Shown: piece by piece, positions 8,564-17,397 of the stretch
Layout: each line of letters starts with the position of its first letter
Numbering within the stretch: position 1 is the first letter of the stretch
DNA from: Aliishimia sp039978895
GTDB lineage: Bacteria > Pseudomonadota > Alphaproteobacteria > Rhodobacterales > Rhodobacteraceae
DNA length: 64,000 nucleotides
Reading direction: 5' to 3'
NCBI GenBank assembly: GCA_039978895.1
Contig: JBDWAL010000036.1
Location: forward strand, 1-64,000
Program-made: the position numbers and the translations under genes
Notes under the pieces: model-generated
Told to the model about the DNA's origin: nothing
Database searches by the model: none
What the model saw: only the letters and a program-made list of their open reading frames with translations

Positions 8564-9998
8564 CACGCATCTCCGGCATAACAGGCAAAGCGTGCCCGAA
8601 TATCTGCTCAATTCGCGCGCGGCGTAGCGGATCATGTATCATGTGCTGCCCTGTGCTATACGCCAAAAGACAGAGCGTTCGGCAGTCAAAAATTTCGGTT
8701 TCCATAGGTCCAAAATGAGCTTTCCATTGGGTTAGAACACGGCCCCACTCGGATGCAGAATGCAGTTTTTGTTTCTCGGGATCAATGGTGGCCAATTCTT
8801 GCATGGTTATTTGCTCCTGTGCAGGTTCGGTGCGCAGCAAAGCGTAACAGTTGGCAAGCCTCTTGCGTTCACGCGCAGCACTAGAAGGACCTATGCGCGC
8901 CGTAACATGTTCATGCCACTGCGACAGCAGCGCCGCGATGTGCACCGACGTCAAATGCTCGGCTTTGGAGAGAACCTCTTGCGGGCCAGGGTACTGCGCG
9001 TCATACATAAATCCCCATCCATAGTCATAGCTCAGTTGGGACAAAATTGTCTCGAATTTGGAACCTTGCAATCCAACCTGATCGCCCAACCAAATGCAAT
9101 TTCTTGTCAAAGCAAGCACATCGTCAAATTGGTCGGCATCATCATGGAGGTCACTGGCCAGCATACGGTGACGCGTGGCCCGATGTGCGGCTGAGATGGC
9201 CAATTGCCCAACTTTCGATATTTTTGGTCTGCTAACAGGCAGGGCGCATAGCCCCGCACCTGCCGATAGCTTCAGCATCTGGCGGTGATCCGGTGGTCCA
9301 ACACCTAGAACAATGTCCCCCAGCAAGCTGGTACGCATCATCTCACCACACAACATCAAAGCGAGAACCGTAGCGCCCTCCCAAAGACGCAGATATGGCG
9401 GCGTCGCACTATGTTCCGCAAGCGGTCTTAACCAACGCTGAAGCGCTTGCGCAATTTGCTCCGGTGTCCGGTCTGAGATTATAACAAATGGTGATTGGCG
9501 GTCCCAAATCCCCATTATTTTGTCATCAGTACGACCCAGCAAAAGAGCGTCAAACGGATCATCTTTATCAAAAGCCACAAGATACGGGGCCTGTGCGTTG
9601 GTCTCAGGGTCTTCGTCCCAAATTAATTGCCGCACATCCAATTCATAAAGTTCACCTATCATGTCAGCCTCAAGAATGGCCGAGGGATCAATCAACGCAA
9701 AGACGCGTTCTTCACTTGTTACGCCCGCATAACTGTGCAGGGTCTCATTCGGCCGTAGCTCCGGCAACATCACGACATCCAAAGGACCTGAAGTCAGTTG
9801 AAGCTGCAAATCGTTCACAGAATTGTCTGTCTGCGTGTGGACCTTTGAAAACCGGACGTCCTCTGCGCCAATCAGGTCCATAAAACCCATGATCCGTGTT
9901 TGCGCCGCCATCGCACTGTCCTGACAAGCAGTCACTGTTGTATTGTGCAGATGAACTGTATTGCCCAAAGAAAAACTTAGATCAAACTGGAACATCAA
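8556..9998 (-). CDS. DUF4123 domain protein, T6SS effector adaptor
   Basis: A 480-residue protein. Residues about 97-220 fit the DUF4123 pattern: RVFALIDPSAILE, then an acidic linker, NAQAPYLVAFDKDDPF, GIWDRQSPFVIIS, a helix QIAQALQRWLRPL, then PPYLRLWEGATVLALML. DUF4123 proteins are chaperone/adaptors that attach effectors to VgrG in type VI secretion. The 90 residues before the domain and the 260 after it are not recognised, although long C-terminal regions are common in this family. It heads a three-gene unit whose next gene overlaps it. No VgrG, PAAR or T6SS core gene lies nearby, so it depends on a system encoded elsewhere. Confidence 0.68.
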   Translation of the reverse strand: MMFQFDLSFSLGNTVHLHNTTVTACQDSAMAAQTRIMGFMDLIGAEDVRFSKVHTQTDNSVNDLQLQLTSGPLDVVMLPELRPNETLHSYAGVTSEERVFALIDPSAILEADMIGELYELDVRQLIWDEDPETNAQAPYLVAFDKDDPFDALLLGRTDDKIMGIWDRQSPFVIISDRTPEQIAQALQRWLRPLAEHSATPPYLRLWEGATVLALMLCGEMMRTSLLGDIVLGVGPPDHRQMLKLSAGAGLCALPVSRPKISKVGQLAISAAHRATRHRMLASDLHDDADQFDDVLALTRNCIWLGDQVGLQGSKFETILSQLSYDYGWGFMYDAQYPGPQEVLSKAEHLTSVHIAALLSQWHEHVTARIGPSSAARERKRLANCYALLRTEPAQEQITMQELATIDPEKQKLHSASEWGRVLTQWKAHFGPMETEIFDCRTLCLLAYSTGQHMIHDPLRRARIEQIFGHALPVMPEMRDG

Positions 9999-10399
9999 AT
10001 TCGTACTGGAATAAGCAGAACATCGGCGCTTTCATAATACCTCCAAGCTTGTGTCTGATCAGCTGTAGTTAGCTGGACTATATGTCTGGATACGAGTGCC
10101 GGCCAAGGAGGTTACAAAGATTGCTAAACGCAGCTTAACAGGATGAGGGTTCTTTCAACTACCTTTCAATATGAAGATATCTAGTTTTGCAATGGAAAGC
10201 GGCCATTCGATCGTTAATTGCCAAAGGCAGCTTCGTCCTGCGAAGCCGTCATCCACCGATCGCAACTCATGTCTTCTTTGAGCTCAAACTAGGAAGCTGA
10301 TCTTTATGCGGCTTGCGCTCGCAGCATCAATCTTGCGAGGGATGCAAGTACTGCTTGCGAGCAGTTATGACCTTTGCATTAGAAAATGCAGCTTTAAGT
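9999..10399. other. Intergenic region with a small inverted repeat
   Basis: No gene is visible between the adaptor gene (reading left) and the end of tauR. A short stem gcttcg/cgaagc lies at 10230-10246. The 13-mer cgtcctgcgaagc inside it recurs at 22332-22344 in another decayed intergenic region, so it may belong to a worn dispersed repeat. Confidence 0.4.
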
Positions 10400-11878
10400 T
10401 TAGCTCTGTACTTTAGACACCAAATCCACAATTCGGCGAATGCCTTCACCGATGCTTTCTAGCGGGATGGAAGAATAGCCTAGTCTGAAAAAATTGTTGC
10501 GCTTGTGTTGCTCGCTAAAAAACGGGGCGCCAGGTTCTATAACAACGCCAACTTTCAGAAGCTCCAAAGCTAGGTTTTCTGTATCGATGCCATCGGGGGC
10601 TTTGACCCAAAGACTGCTCCCTCCAAACTTGGCCGCCCCAGCCATTTCCAAATTTGTCTTTTCCAACGCCTCAATCACAGCTGTGCGCCGTTTAGCAAAT
10701 TCGCGGCGCATGTCCCGGATTAAGAGATCGTAGTGTCCCTGTGCCAGAAAATAAGCTGCGGTGCGTTGCAGGTGTCCGGGAGGATGGCGCAGCATCATGG
10801 AACGCAACTCTCTGGCCTCGGCGATCACTTGCTCTGGTCCAACAAGATACCCCAGTCTTAGACCCGGGAACAACGCTTTGGAAAAGCTGCCCGCGTAGAG
10901 AACCCGTTCGTCCTTGTCGATCGCCTTGAGTGCAGGACTTGGTGGCTCGATAAAACTCATCTCGAACTCATAGTCGTCTTCCACGATGACAAAATCATGG
11001 TCTCGCGCTTGCTCAAGCAGGCGTATCCGTCTTTCCCGCGACAACGTCACGCCAGTTGGTGCGTGATGGCTGGGTGTCACAAAGACGGCTTGCGTCCCTT
11101 TCGGAATCTTATTTGGGGGCAGACCATATTGATCCACGTCAACAGTTGTGACCTCCGCCCCGCACCATCTTAAGGTTTGCGCTGTATCAGGGTAGCCGGG
11201 GTTCTCGCAGACCGCTTTTAAAGGGCTGCGGGTCAATAACTCAGTTGCTAGCCAAAGCGCGTTTTGCGCCCCCACGGTAATCAGGACTTGTTCGCGGTTG
11301 GCTGTGATGCCCCTGCGCGGCAGCATGCGCGCCAGAATATAGTCGACGAGCAAGGGATCATCGGTTGCCTCATTGCTCGCCATGATATCAAAATCACGTT
11401 TTCCCATCGCCTGTCGCGCGCATTCACGCCACTCAGTATGCTTGAAGATGTTGCTGTCCATCTCTCCAAACACAAAAGGATAGGGCATCGACCGCCAGTC
11501 CTTCGGTTTAATGATCCGGCGGCGTTCAGCGAGGTTTTCTGAAAGGACTTTTTTCCAAACATCACTACATTTGGTGAGATCACGGTCGGCACCTCTGGGC
11601 TGGTGCGGGATGGCATCGGTGTTTGCGACAAGGTAGCCGCTGCGGCTTTTGGCTTCGAGAAAACCCTGATCGACCAATTCCTGAAACGCCAAAGTGATTG
11701 TCATCCGGGCGACCCCCAGATGCTCGGCAAGTTTGCGCGATGACGGCATTATTGAACCCGGCAGAGCTTGCTTCGTCAGGATCGACGCAATGACGGTTTC
11801 TCTGATCTGGGTTTGCAGAGGCCTTTTTGAACCTCGATCCAGAAAGAAAACGTCTGCCGCGATGCGAGGTTTAACCAT
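10400..11878 (-). CDS. tauR: TauR, MocR/GntR-family taurine regulator
   Basis: A 492-residue MocR-type regulator. Residues about 15-85 form a GntR winged helix (PLQTQIRETVIASIL..., SSRKLAEHLGVARMTIT). The rest is a fold-type I aminotransferase-like domain with the PLP lysine in GSFSKALFPGLRLGYLV and a conserved VEDDYEFEM segment. TauR of Rhodobacter capsulatus activates taurine genes in response to taurine and binds direct repeats. This gene is divergent from the tauKLM operon with about 155 bp between, and two direct repeats lie in that gap. It is not expected to act as an enzyme. The annotation rests on domain type plus location. Confidence 0.9.
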   Translation of the reverse strand: MVKPRIAADVFFLDRGSKRPLQTQIRETVIASILTKQALPGSIMPSSRKLAEHLGVARMTITLAFQELVDQGFLEAKSRSGYLVANTDAIPHQPRGADRDLTKCSDVWKKVLSENLAERRRIIKPKDWRSMPYPFVFGEMDSNIFKHTEWRECARQAMGKRDFDIMASNEATDDPLLVDYILARMLPRRGITANREQVLITVGAQNALWLATELLTRSPLKAVCENPGYPDTAQTLRWCGAEVTTVDVDQYGLPPNKIPKGTQAVFVTPSHHAPTGVTLSRERRIRLLEQARDHDFVIVEDDYEFEMSFIEPPSPALKAIDKDERVLYAGSFSKALFPGLRLGYLVGPEQVIAEARELRSMMLRHPPGHLQRTAAYFLAQGHYDLLIRDMRREFAKRRTAVIEALEKTNLEMAGAAKFGGSSLWVKAPDGIDTENLALELLKVGVVIEPGAPFFSEQHKRNNFFRLGYSSIPLESIGEGIRRIVDLVSKVQS

Positions 11879-11898
11879 ACGTCAATGTGTTAGAAAAT

Positions 11899-11930
11899 CT
11901 GGTCTAAGTCAATAAAAATACTGGCCCTAA
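11899..11930. promoter_or_regulatory. Putative TauR site: two direct repeats 22 bp apart
   Basis: CTGGTCTAA at 11899-11907 and CTGGCCCTAA at 11921-11930 are near-identical direct repeats whose starts are 22 bp apart, about two helical turns, on one face of the DNA. They lie between divergent tauR and tauK. MocR regulators, including TauR, bind direct repeats, so this is the likely activator site. Confidence 0.6.
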
Positions 11931-12032
11931 CTCATGGTTAACGAATCCTCCTATCCCGCCCTCAGCTTGACGGGGGTGACAAGCATTTCCAGCAAGTAAA
12001 GCGCGAGAGCGCGGGCAACAAAGGAGGACCCT

Positions 12033-13049
12033 ATGACATTTCTTTCACGGATCACGTCCGGTGCGGCAATTGCACTGACGGCGACAATCATGAACATCGG
12101 CGCGGCTGATGCGAAGAACTTCAAAATCGCCGTTGGCGACAGCGGTGGCAGCAGCCAAGAAGCAACAGGAAAGGCCTTCGTTGAAGCGCTTGAGGACCTG
12201 TCCGGCGGCAAACACACAGCGACACTTTTCCTCAACGGCCAACTCGGCTCTGAGCAAGACACTGTCAATGAAGCGGCCATCGGCACGCTCGATATGTCGA
12301 TCCTCGCGATCAACAACGTCACACCGTTCTCGCCAACCGTTGGCGTTTTCTCGCTGCCTTACGTGATCCTAAGCTTGGAAGATGCCGAAAAGCTGACCCT
12401 AGGCCCCATCGGTCAAGACCTGACGGAAAACACAATCAACGACGCAGGCGTGCGCATCGTTGCTTGGACCTACACAGGGTTCCGTCGCCTGACGAACTCC
12501 AAAAAACCTGTTAAGTCTGTCGATGATTTGCAGGGGCTGGTGATCCGCGTTCCCAAGAACGAAATCATGATCGACACCTACAAAGCATGGGGCATCAGCC
12601 CGACACCCATGGCATGGTCTGAAACTTTTGCCGGTCTGCAGACCAAAGTTGTCGACGGTCAGGACAACCCCTACACCACGATCAACGCGATGAAGTTCTA
12701 TGAGGTACAAAAGTACGTCACCAACATCCGCTACATCTTCTCAATCGAACCGCTGATCGTTTCCGAACAGGTCTTCCAAGGTTTGTCCGCTGCGGATCAG
12801 GAAATCATCCTCGAAGCAGGTAAGAAAGCCACTGCGGCCTCTGCACAGTTCCTGCGCGACAAGGAAGCTGAGATCAAGCAGATCCTTCTCGACGAGGGCA
12901 TGCAGATCGACGACCCGGAAAACAATGAGCAAGAGTTCATTGATCTGGCGACAGCAGCGGTTTGGCCAAAGTTCTATGAGAGCATTGGCGGCATCGAAAA
13001 GATGAACGCTGTGTTGGCTGAAATTGGTCGCGAGCCAGTCTCCGAATAA
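12033..13049 (+). CDS. tauK: TauK, TRAP transporter substrate-binding protein for taurine
   Basis: A 338-residue periplasmic DctP-family protein. A signal peptide is present (SRITSGAAIALTATIM..., cleavage near ADA-KN). The fold markers include the VRVPKNEIM-type segment that carries the conserved Arg contacting the substrate's acid group, here VIRVPKNE. AAGGAGG precedes the start. It is the first gene of the taurine operon and delivers the ligand to the membrane pair TauLM. Specificity for taurine is taken from the neighbouring xsc and tauXY, not from the binding residues. A strong stem-loop follows the gene, as is common for TRAP and ABC binding proteins that are made in excess over the membrane subunits. 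Confidence 0.9.
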   Translation: MTFLSRITSGAAIALTATIMNIGAADAKNFKIAVGDSGGSSQEATGKAFVEALEDLSGGKHTATLFLNGQLGSEQDTVNEAAIGTLDMSILAINNVTPFSPTVGVFSLPYVILSLEDAEKLTLGPIGQDLTENTINDAGVRIVAWTYTGFRRLTNSKKPVKSVDDLQGLVIRVPKNEIMIDTYKAWGISPTPMAWSETFAGLQTKVVDGQDNPYTTINAMKFYEVQKYVTNIRYIFSIEPLIVSEQVFQGLSAADQEIILEAGKKATAASAQFLRDKEAEIKQILLDEGMQIDDPENNEQEFIDLATAAVWPKFYESIGGIEKMNAVLAEIGREPVSE

Positions 13050-13069
13050 TTTGGATATCAAACATCCGG

Positions 13070-13089
13070 CAAGCGCCCGCGGGCGCTTG
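13070..13089. terminator. Perfect 20-bp palindrome between tauK and tauL
   Basis: caagcgcccg followed by its exact reverse complement cgggcgcttg, GC-rich, without a following T-run. It lies in the 63-bp gap between tauK and tauL. It is more likely an mRNA-stabilising or attenuating stem that raises tauK expression over tauLM than a full terminator. Confidence 0.6.
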
Positions 13090-13112
13090 TCTCAACCGAT
13101 TGGGAGGGGCTC

Positions 13113-13679
13113 ATGACGAAATTTTGGTATATCGTCGATCACTTAGAAAGCTACATCTGCCGAACGTTGCTCGCGATTTTTGTCTGCTTGCTGTTCCTGC
13201 AAGTCATCGTGCGCACGTTGTTCGATTTTTCGTTTTCATGGGTCGAAGAACTGTCGATCTACATGTTCGTCTGGTTCGTTTTCTTTGGCGCAAGCTATGC
13301 CGCCAAGATGGGTGCCCACAACCGCGTGACCTTTCAATTCAAATTTCTTCCGAACAAGGCGATCAAGTACATTGAGGCATTTGCCGATCTGTTTTGGATC
13401 TTCTTCAACGTCTATTTCGTGTATCTGTCGATTGATTTCATCTTCAACAAGATGAACCGGTTTCAGTCATCTCAGACCATGGGGTTCCACCTGAGCTGGG
13501 TCTACATCGTGCTGCCGATTGCATTCACGTTGATGACCATTCGCGTCATTCAGGTGAACTACAAAAAGATCATCTTGGGCCAAGACCTGCGCGACCCCGA
13601 TGCCATCGACCTGGAAGAAGTGCGCGCAGAAATCATTGATGATGCGGACAAATCACAACCTGATGGGGAGCAAAAATAA
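13113..13679 (+). CDS. tauL: TauL, TRAP transporter small membrane subunit
   Basis: A 188-residue DctQ-family protein with four membrane helices and the typical FSFSWVEELSIYMFVWFVFFGA segment between helices one and two (Trp-x-Glu-Glu is conserved in DctQ). A long acidic cytoplasmic tail follows the last helix. GGGAGG precedes the ATG. Its last base overlaps the first base of tauM, so the two membrane subunits are coupled. It acts in the inner membrane with TauM to import taurine driven by a sodium or proton gradient. Confidence 0.9.
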   Translation: MTKFWYIVDHLESYICRTLLAIFVCLLFLQVIVRTLFDFSFSWVEELSIYMFVWFVFFGASYAAKMGAHNRVTFQFKFLPNKAIKYIEAFADLFWIFFNVYFVYLSIDFIFNKMNRFQSSQTMGFHLSWVYIVLPIAFTLMTIRVIQVNYKKIILGQDLRDPDAIDLEEVRAEIIDDADKSQPDGEQK

Positions 13680-15019
13680 TGGAAAGCCAAATCATTCTGA
13701 TCCTCTTTGGGGGGTTCTTGTTGCTGTTGTTCCTCGGTGCGCCGATCACGGTTGCATTGGGTGTCTCGACCTTGATCTCGTTCCTGTATTTGGACGAAAA
13801 CCCGATTAAATTTGTACAGATCGCCTTTACCTCGGTGGGTTCCTTCCCATTGATGGCGCTGCCTGCCTTCATCCTTGCCGGGGCGCTGATGGAAGCATCC
13901 GGCCTCTCAAGACGGTTGATAAATGTCGCGGAAAGTTTCGCGGGTCCGTTCACCGGCGGGATGTCTGCCGCAACCGTCTTTGCTTGCCTGTTCTTTGGCG
14001 CGATTTCTGGCTCTGGCCCCGCGACAACTGCAGCCGTCGGTATGTTGATGATCCCCGCGATGATCGAACGCGGATACGGTCGCAGCTATGCCTCCGCCAT
14101 CACCGCATCCTCGGGTGGTCTGGGCATCGTTATCCCACCGTCGATCCCACTGATCATCTTTGGAATCGCGGCCCTAGGCATGCCAGCACCGCCCGAAGCG
14201 GTTGAGAAGTTTGGCAACTTCCAAACGGTGTCTATCCCGAAACTGTTCATCGCTGGCTTTTTCCCCGCCTTCCTGATTGCAGGCAGCTTGCTGATCATGA
14301 ACTACATTCTGGCCAAGAAGCACGGCTACAAAGGCTCTGCCGAAGGCTGGTCAGCACGTCAAATTTGGTGCGAATTGTATCGCGGATTCTGGGCGCTGAT
14401 GGCACCAGTCGTGATCCTTGGCGGCATCTATTCTGGCTTCTTTACGCCAACAGAAGCAGCCATTGTGGCGATCTTTTATACGCTTGTGATCGGTGCGTTT
14501 ATCTACCGCGAACTGAGCTGGCAGAAACTGTTCACCGCTTTGGAGACCACGACATGGCTTACTGGGCGTGTGTTGTTGATCATGTTCACAGCCACCGTGT
14601 TTGGTCGTCTCTTGGTCGAGAACCAAATCCCAGCCGTGATTGCAGACAGCATGCTGTCGGTCACTGATAACATCTACATCATCTGGGCGCTTGTGATCTT
14701 CTTCCTGCTGTTTGTTGGCATGTTCATGGAGACGCTGGCAACCATCCTGATCCTTGTGCCGGTGATGTTGCCCGTCGCCTATAGTGTCGGGATCGACCCA
14801 ATCCACTTTGGAGTTGTGATGGTCTGCTGTCTTGGAATTGGTTTCCAAACACCGCCACTTGGAGAGAACCTCTTTATCGCTTCGGGCATCTCGAACATCT
14901 CGATTGAGAAGATTTCGATCGCAGCACTTCCCTTTGCTGCCATCAACACGGTTGCGATCTTCATTATCGCCTTCGTGCCCGAGATCTCGCTCTGGCTGCC
15001 GCGCTTCTTTGGCTATTGA
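13679..15019 (+). CDS. tauM: TauM, TRAP transporter large membrane subunit
   Basis: A 446-residue DctM-family permease of about 12 membrane helices, full length for the family. Recognisable blocks are GAISGSGPATTAAVGMLMIPAM, SSGGLGIVIPPSIPLIIFG and the second-half repeat TLATILILVPVMLPVA with FQTPPLGENLF. The start overlaps tauL by one base. It forms the transport channel of the taurine TRAP system; the substrate assignment comes from the operon. Confidence 0.92.
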   Translation: MESQIILILFGGFLLLLFLGAPITVALGVSTLISFLYLDENPIKFVQIAFTSVGSFPLMALPAFILAGALMEASGLSRRLINVAESFAGPFTGGMSAATVFACLFFGAISGSGPATTAAVGMLMIPAMIERGYGRSYASAITASSGGLGIVIPPSIPLIIFGIAALGMPAPPEAVEKFGNFQTVSIPKLFIAGFFPAFLIAGSLLIMNYILAKKHGYKGSAEGWSARQIWCELYRGFWALMAPVVILGGIYSGFFTPTEAAIVAIFYTLVIGAFIYRELSWQKLFTALETTTWLTGRVLLIMFTATVFGRLLVENQIPAVIADSMLSVTDNIYIIWALVIFFLLFVGMFMETLATILILVPVMLPVAYSVGIDPIHFGVVMVCCLGIGFQTPPLGENLFIASGISNISIEKISIAALPFAAINTVAIFIIAFVPEISLWLPRFFGY

Positions 15020-15043
15020 TCAGCGATTGGAAAGGATTTCCCG

Positions 15044-15547
15044 ATGAAACAGACGATCACGCATATCCTTCACGCGACGGACTTGTCCAAACATTCGGCC
15101 TGTACCATGCGCCACGCGGTCAGCCTTGCTGCATCAACCGGGGCCAAGCTGCACGTGTTACATGCCGTGCAACCGATGAGTGACGAGACCCGGACCGCGC
15201 TGAAAATGTACATGCAGACCACTGGCTCCAGCGAAACCGCCGAAAAGGAACGGCGTGCGCATGCGCGCGCCGTCATGGCCGAACGTCAAAAAGAGTTTTG
15301 GAACCAGGTCAGTGCCGAGGACAAAAGTATCCAGAAACAGGTCGAATCCATCGAACTCGTCGAAGGGTATCCCGCGGACGTGATCCTGCGCCGCTCGGTC
15401 GAACTGAAGTGTGACCTGATCATCATCGGTGCGCACGAACAGGGGTTTACTCAAACGTTCCTTGGCACCGTCGCGAAACGTGTTCTGCGACGGTCCAAGA
15501 TACCAACACTCGTCGTCCCGTATCGAGACACCGAAGAAAACGTCTAA
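15044..15547 (+). CDS. Universal stress protein (UspA family), TRAP-linked
   Basis: A 167-residue UspA-fold protein. The start reads TITHILHATDLSKHSACTMR and the end has the nucleotide-binding-like block DLIIIGAHEQGF...LGTVAKRVLRRSKIPTLVV. Universal stress proteins are often encoded beside TRAP transporters; TeaD, which goes with the ectoine transporter TeaABC, binds ATP and tempers uptake. The 25-bp gap to tauM and the same strand put this gene in the taurine operon, where a similar regulatory role on TauKLM is inferred. Confidence 0.85.
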   Translation: MKQTITHILHATDLSKHSACTMRHAVSLAASTGAKLHVLHAVQPMSDETRTALKMYMQTTGSSETAEKERRAHARAVMAERQKEFWNQVSAEDKSIQKQVESIELVEGYPADVILRRSVELKCDLIIIGAHEQGFTQTFLGTVAKRVLRRSKIPTLVVPYRDTEENV

Positions 15548-15572
15548 CACACTCAAAAATATGGAGACTATC

Positions 15573-15959
15573 ATGACCAAGACGCTGACACCTCAGGACT
15601 TGTCCGAAACCTTTGACGCCTTCAACCGCCACGATGTTGAGGCTGTGATGACCCATTTCGCTGATGATTGCGTGTTCTACACCGTCGGCGGCGACGAAGT
15701 TTATGGCGGCAAGGTTGAAGGTGCCAAAGCCATCGCAGCAGCGTTTTCAGGCGTTTGGGCCGGAATGACAGACGCCCATTGGGACCACCACAGCCACTTC
15801 GTGCACGGTGATCGCGCTGTGTCTGAATGGACCTTTTCGGGCACTGGTGCAGACGGGATGCGCGTCGAGGCACAAGGTGCCGACCTGTTCACCCTTCGCG
15901 ATGGCATGATCATCGTCAAACAGGCACTGCGCAAATCCCGCCCACCCTTCAAAGCGTAA
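15573..15959 (+). CDS. tauX: TauX, taurine dehydrogenase small subunit (SnoaL-like fold)
   Basis: A 128-residue protein of the SnoaL/NTF2-like fold (DLSETFDAFNRHDVEAVMTHFADDCVFYTVGG...GAKAIAAAFSG). The start at 15573 is preceded by GGAG at 7 bases. It sits directly before the FAD-dependent large subunit gene. This SnoaL-like/FAD pair beside xsc matches the tauXY genes of Rhodobacter and Paracoccus, which encode a taurine dehydrogenase that deaminates taurine to sulfoacetaldehyde, passing electrons probably to a cytochrome. By itself the fold is generic; the context makes the call. Confidence 0.85.
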   Translation: MTKTLTPQDLSETFDAFNRHDVEAVMTHFADDCVFYTVGGDEVYGGKVEGAKAIAAAFSGVWAGMTDAHWDHHSHFVHGDRAVSEWTFSGTGADGMRVEAQGADLFTLRDGMIIVKQALRKSRPPFKA

Positions 15960-15986
15960 TTTCACTCTCGTTAGCGGAGACGTAAA

Positions 15987-17381
15987 ATGCCGAACAGACC
16001 AAAGCACTGGCCCAAAGCCAGCTATGACCCGCGTTATGATCCCATCGTTGACGCGGGCCCCGGCCACAACCGGGATCACGCGCCGACATATTGGATCGGC
16101 ACCGCAGGTACACCGCCTGAAGATGACGGACCGATCACAGATGACATCGACGTTGATGTGGTTGTTGTCGGTTCCGGATATACCGGACTTTCAACGGCAA
16201 TCCATTTGGCCAAAGAGCACGGCATCAAGGCGCATGTTCTTGAGGCCAACACAGTCGCGTGGGGGTGTTCCACCCGCAATGGCGGGCAAGCACAGATTTC
16301 CTCTGGTCGCCTCAAGCGGTCAGAGTGGATCAAGCGTTGGGGTGTCGACATTGCCAAAGGCATGCATGCTGAGGTCTGTGAAGCGTTTGAGTTGTTCAAT
16401 GACTTGATTGGGTCAGATGACATCGATTGTGACCCGCAAACCGGTGGTCATTTCTATCTCGCACACCGCGAAAAGGTGATGGCCAAGCTGGAAAAGGAAT
16501 GCGGCGTTCTGAACGACGTATTCGGGTACAAATCCCGCATGGTGCAACGCGACGAATTGCACGAAAAATATGTGCGCGATCAAGAAGCCCATGGCGCTAT
16601 GTGGGAACCTGATGGCACTTCGATCCATGCGGCAAAACTGGCGTTCAGCTATGTGCGGCTTGCGCGCAAACTTGGGGCCAAGATCCATACGGCCAGCCCT
16701 GTCATGGGATGGAAAACCATCAATGGTGTGCATCATCTGACGACGCCCGGTGGCAACGTGCGTGCCCGTGCGGTCGCATTGGCAACCGCGGGCTATACCC
16801 CCCCCGGTTTGAACGAAAAGACCAAACACCGCTTGATGCCCATCTTGTCCAACTCCATCGTGACGCGCCCACTGACCGAAGAAGAAAAGGCGGAATGCGG
16901 GTTTCAGGTGAAGTCACCCCTGACAGATACGCGGACTTTGCGTCACTACTACCGCTTCCTGCCCGATGACCGTGTTCAGATCGGGAGCCGAAGCGCCATC
17001 ACTGGAACCGATGCAGAGAACCCCAAGCACCTCGCGCTCCTGCAAAAGGGTCTCTACCGGAAGTTCCCGGTTTTGGAGGGGATTGAGCTCGATTATTCCT
17101 GGTGGGGCTGGGTGGATGTCAGTCATGACATGATGCCACGCATCTTTCAGCCAGATCCAAAGCAAACGATCTTCTACGCAATGGGCTATGGCGGCAACGG
17201 TGTCATGTATTCCGCGCAAGCCGGACGACGCATGGCGCAGATGGTTGCAGGGGAAGGCAAGGATCTGAAACTGCCGATCTTTACCTCACAACTTCCAAGC
17301 CATGGCATCTTGGCCCCGTTCCGCAGGTTAGGCCAGCGCATGGCCTACCCATACTACTACGCCCGCGACGAAATTCTCTGA
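15987..17381 (+). CDS. tauY: TauY, taurine dehydrogenase large FAD subunit
   Basis: A 464-residue DAO-family flavoprotein. After an N-terminal stretch with WIGTAGTPPEDDGP comes the FAD-binding strand DVVVVGSGYTGLSTAIHLA (GxGxxG), then STRNGGQAQISSG, as in gamma-glutamylputrescine-oxidase relatives. The C-terminal FAD-capping block YAMGYGGNGVMYSAQAGR is intact. It oxidatively deaminates taurine to sulfoacetaldehyde and ammonia with TauX. The downstream xsc, 16 bp away, takes the product. No taurine:pyruvate aminotransferase (tpa) is present, so the dehydrogenase route is the only one encoded here. Confidence 0.9.
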   Translation: MPNRPKHWPKASYDPRYDPIVDAGPGHNRDHAPTYWIGTAGTPPEDDGPITDDIDVDVVVVGSGYTGLSTAIHLAKEHGIKAHVLEANTVAWGCSTRNGGQAQISSGRLKRSEWIKRWGVDIAKGMHAEVCEAFELFNDLIGSDDIDCDPQTGGHFYLAHREKVMAKLEKECGVLNDVFGYKSRMVQRDELHEKYVRDQEAHGAMWEPDGTSIHAAKLAFSYVRLARKLGAKIHTASPVMGWKTINGVHHLTTPGGNVRARAVALATAGYTPPGLNEKTKHRLMPILSNSIVTRPLTEEEKAECGFQVKSPLTDTRTLRHYYRFLPDDRVQIGSRSAITGTDAENPKHLALLQKGLYRKFPVLEGIELDYSWWGWVDVSHDMMPRIFQPDPKQTIFYAMGYGGNGVMYSAQAGRRMAQMVAGEGKDLKLPIFTSQLPSHGILAPFRRLGQRMAYPYYYARDEIL

Positions 17382-17397
17382 CAAAAGGACGACTGAC

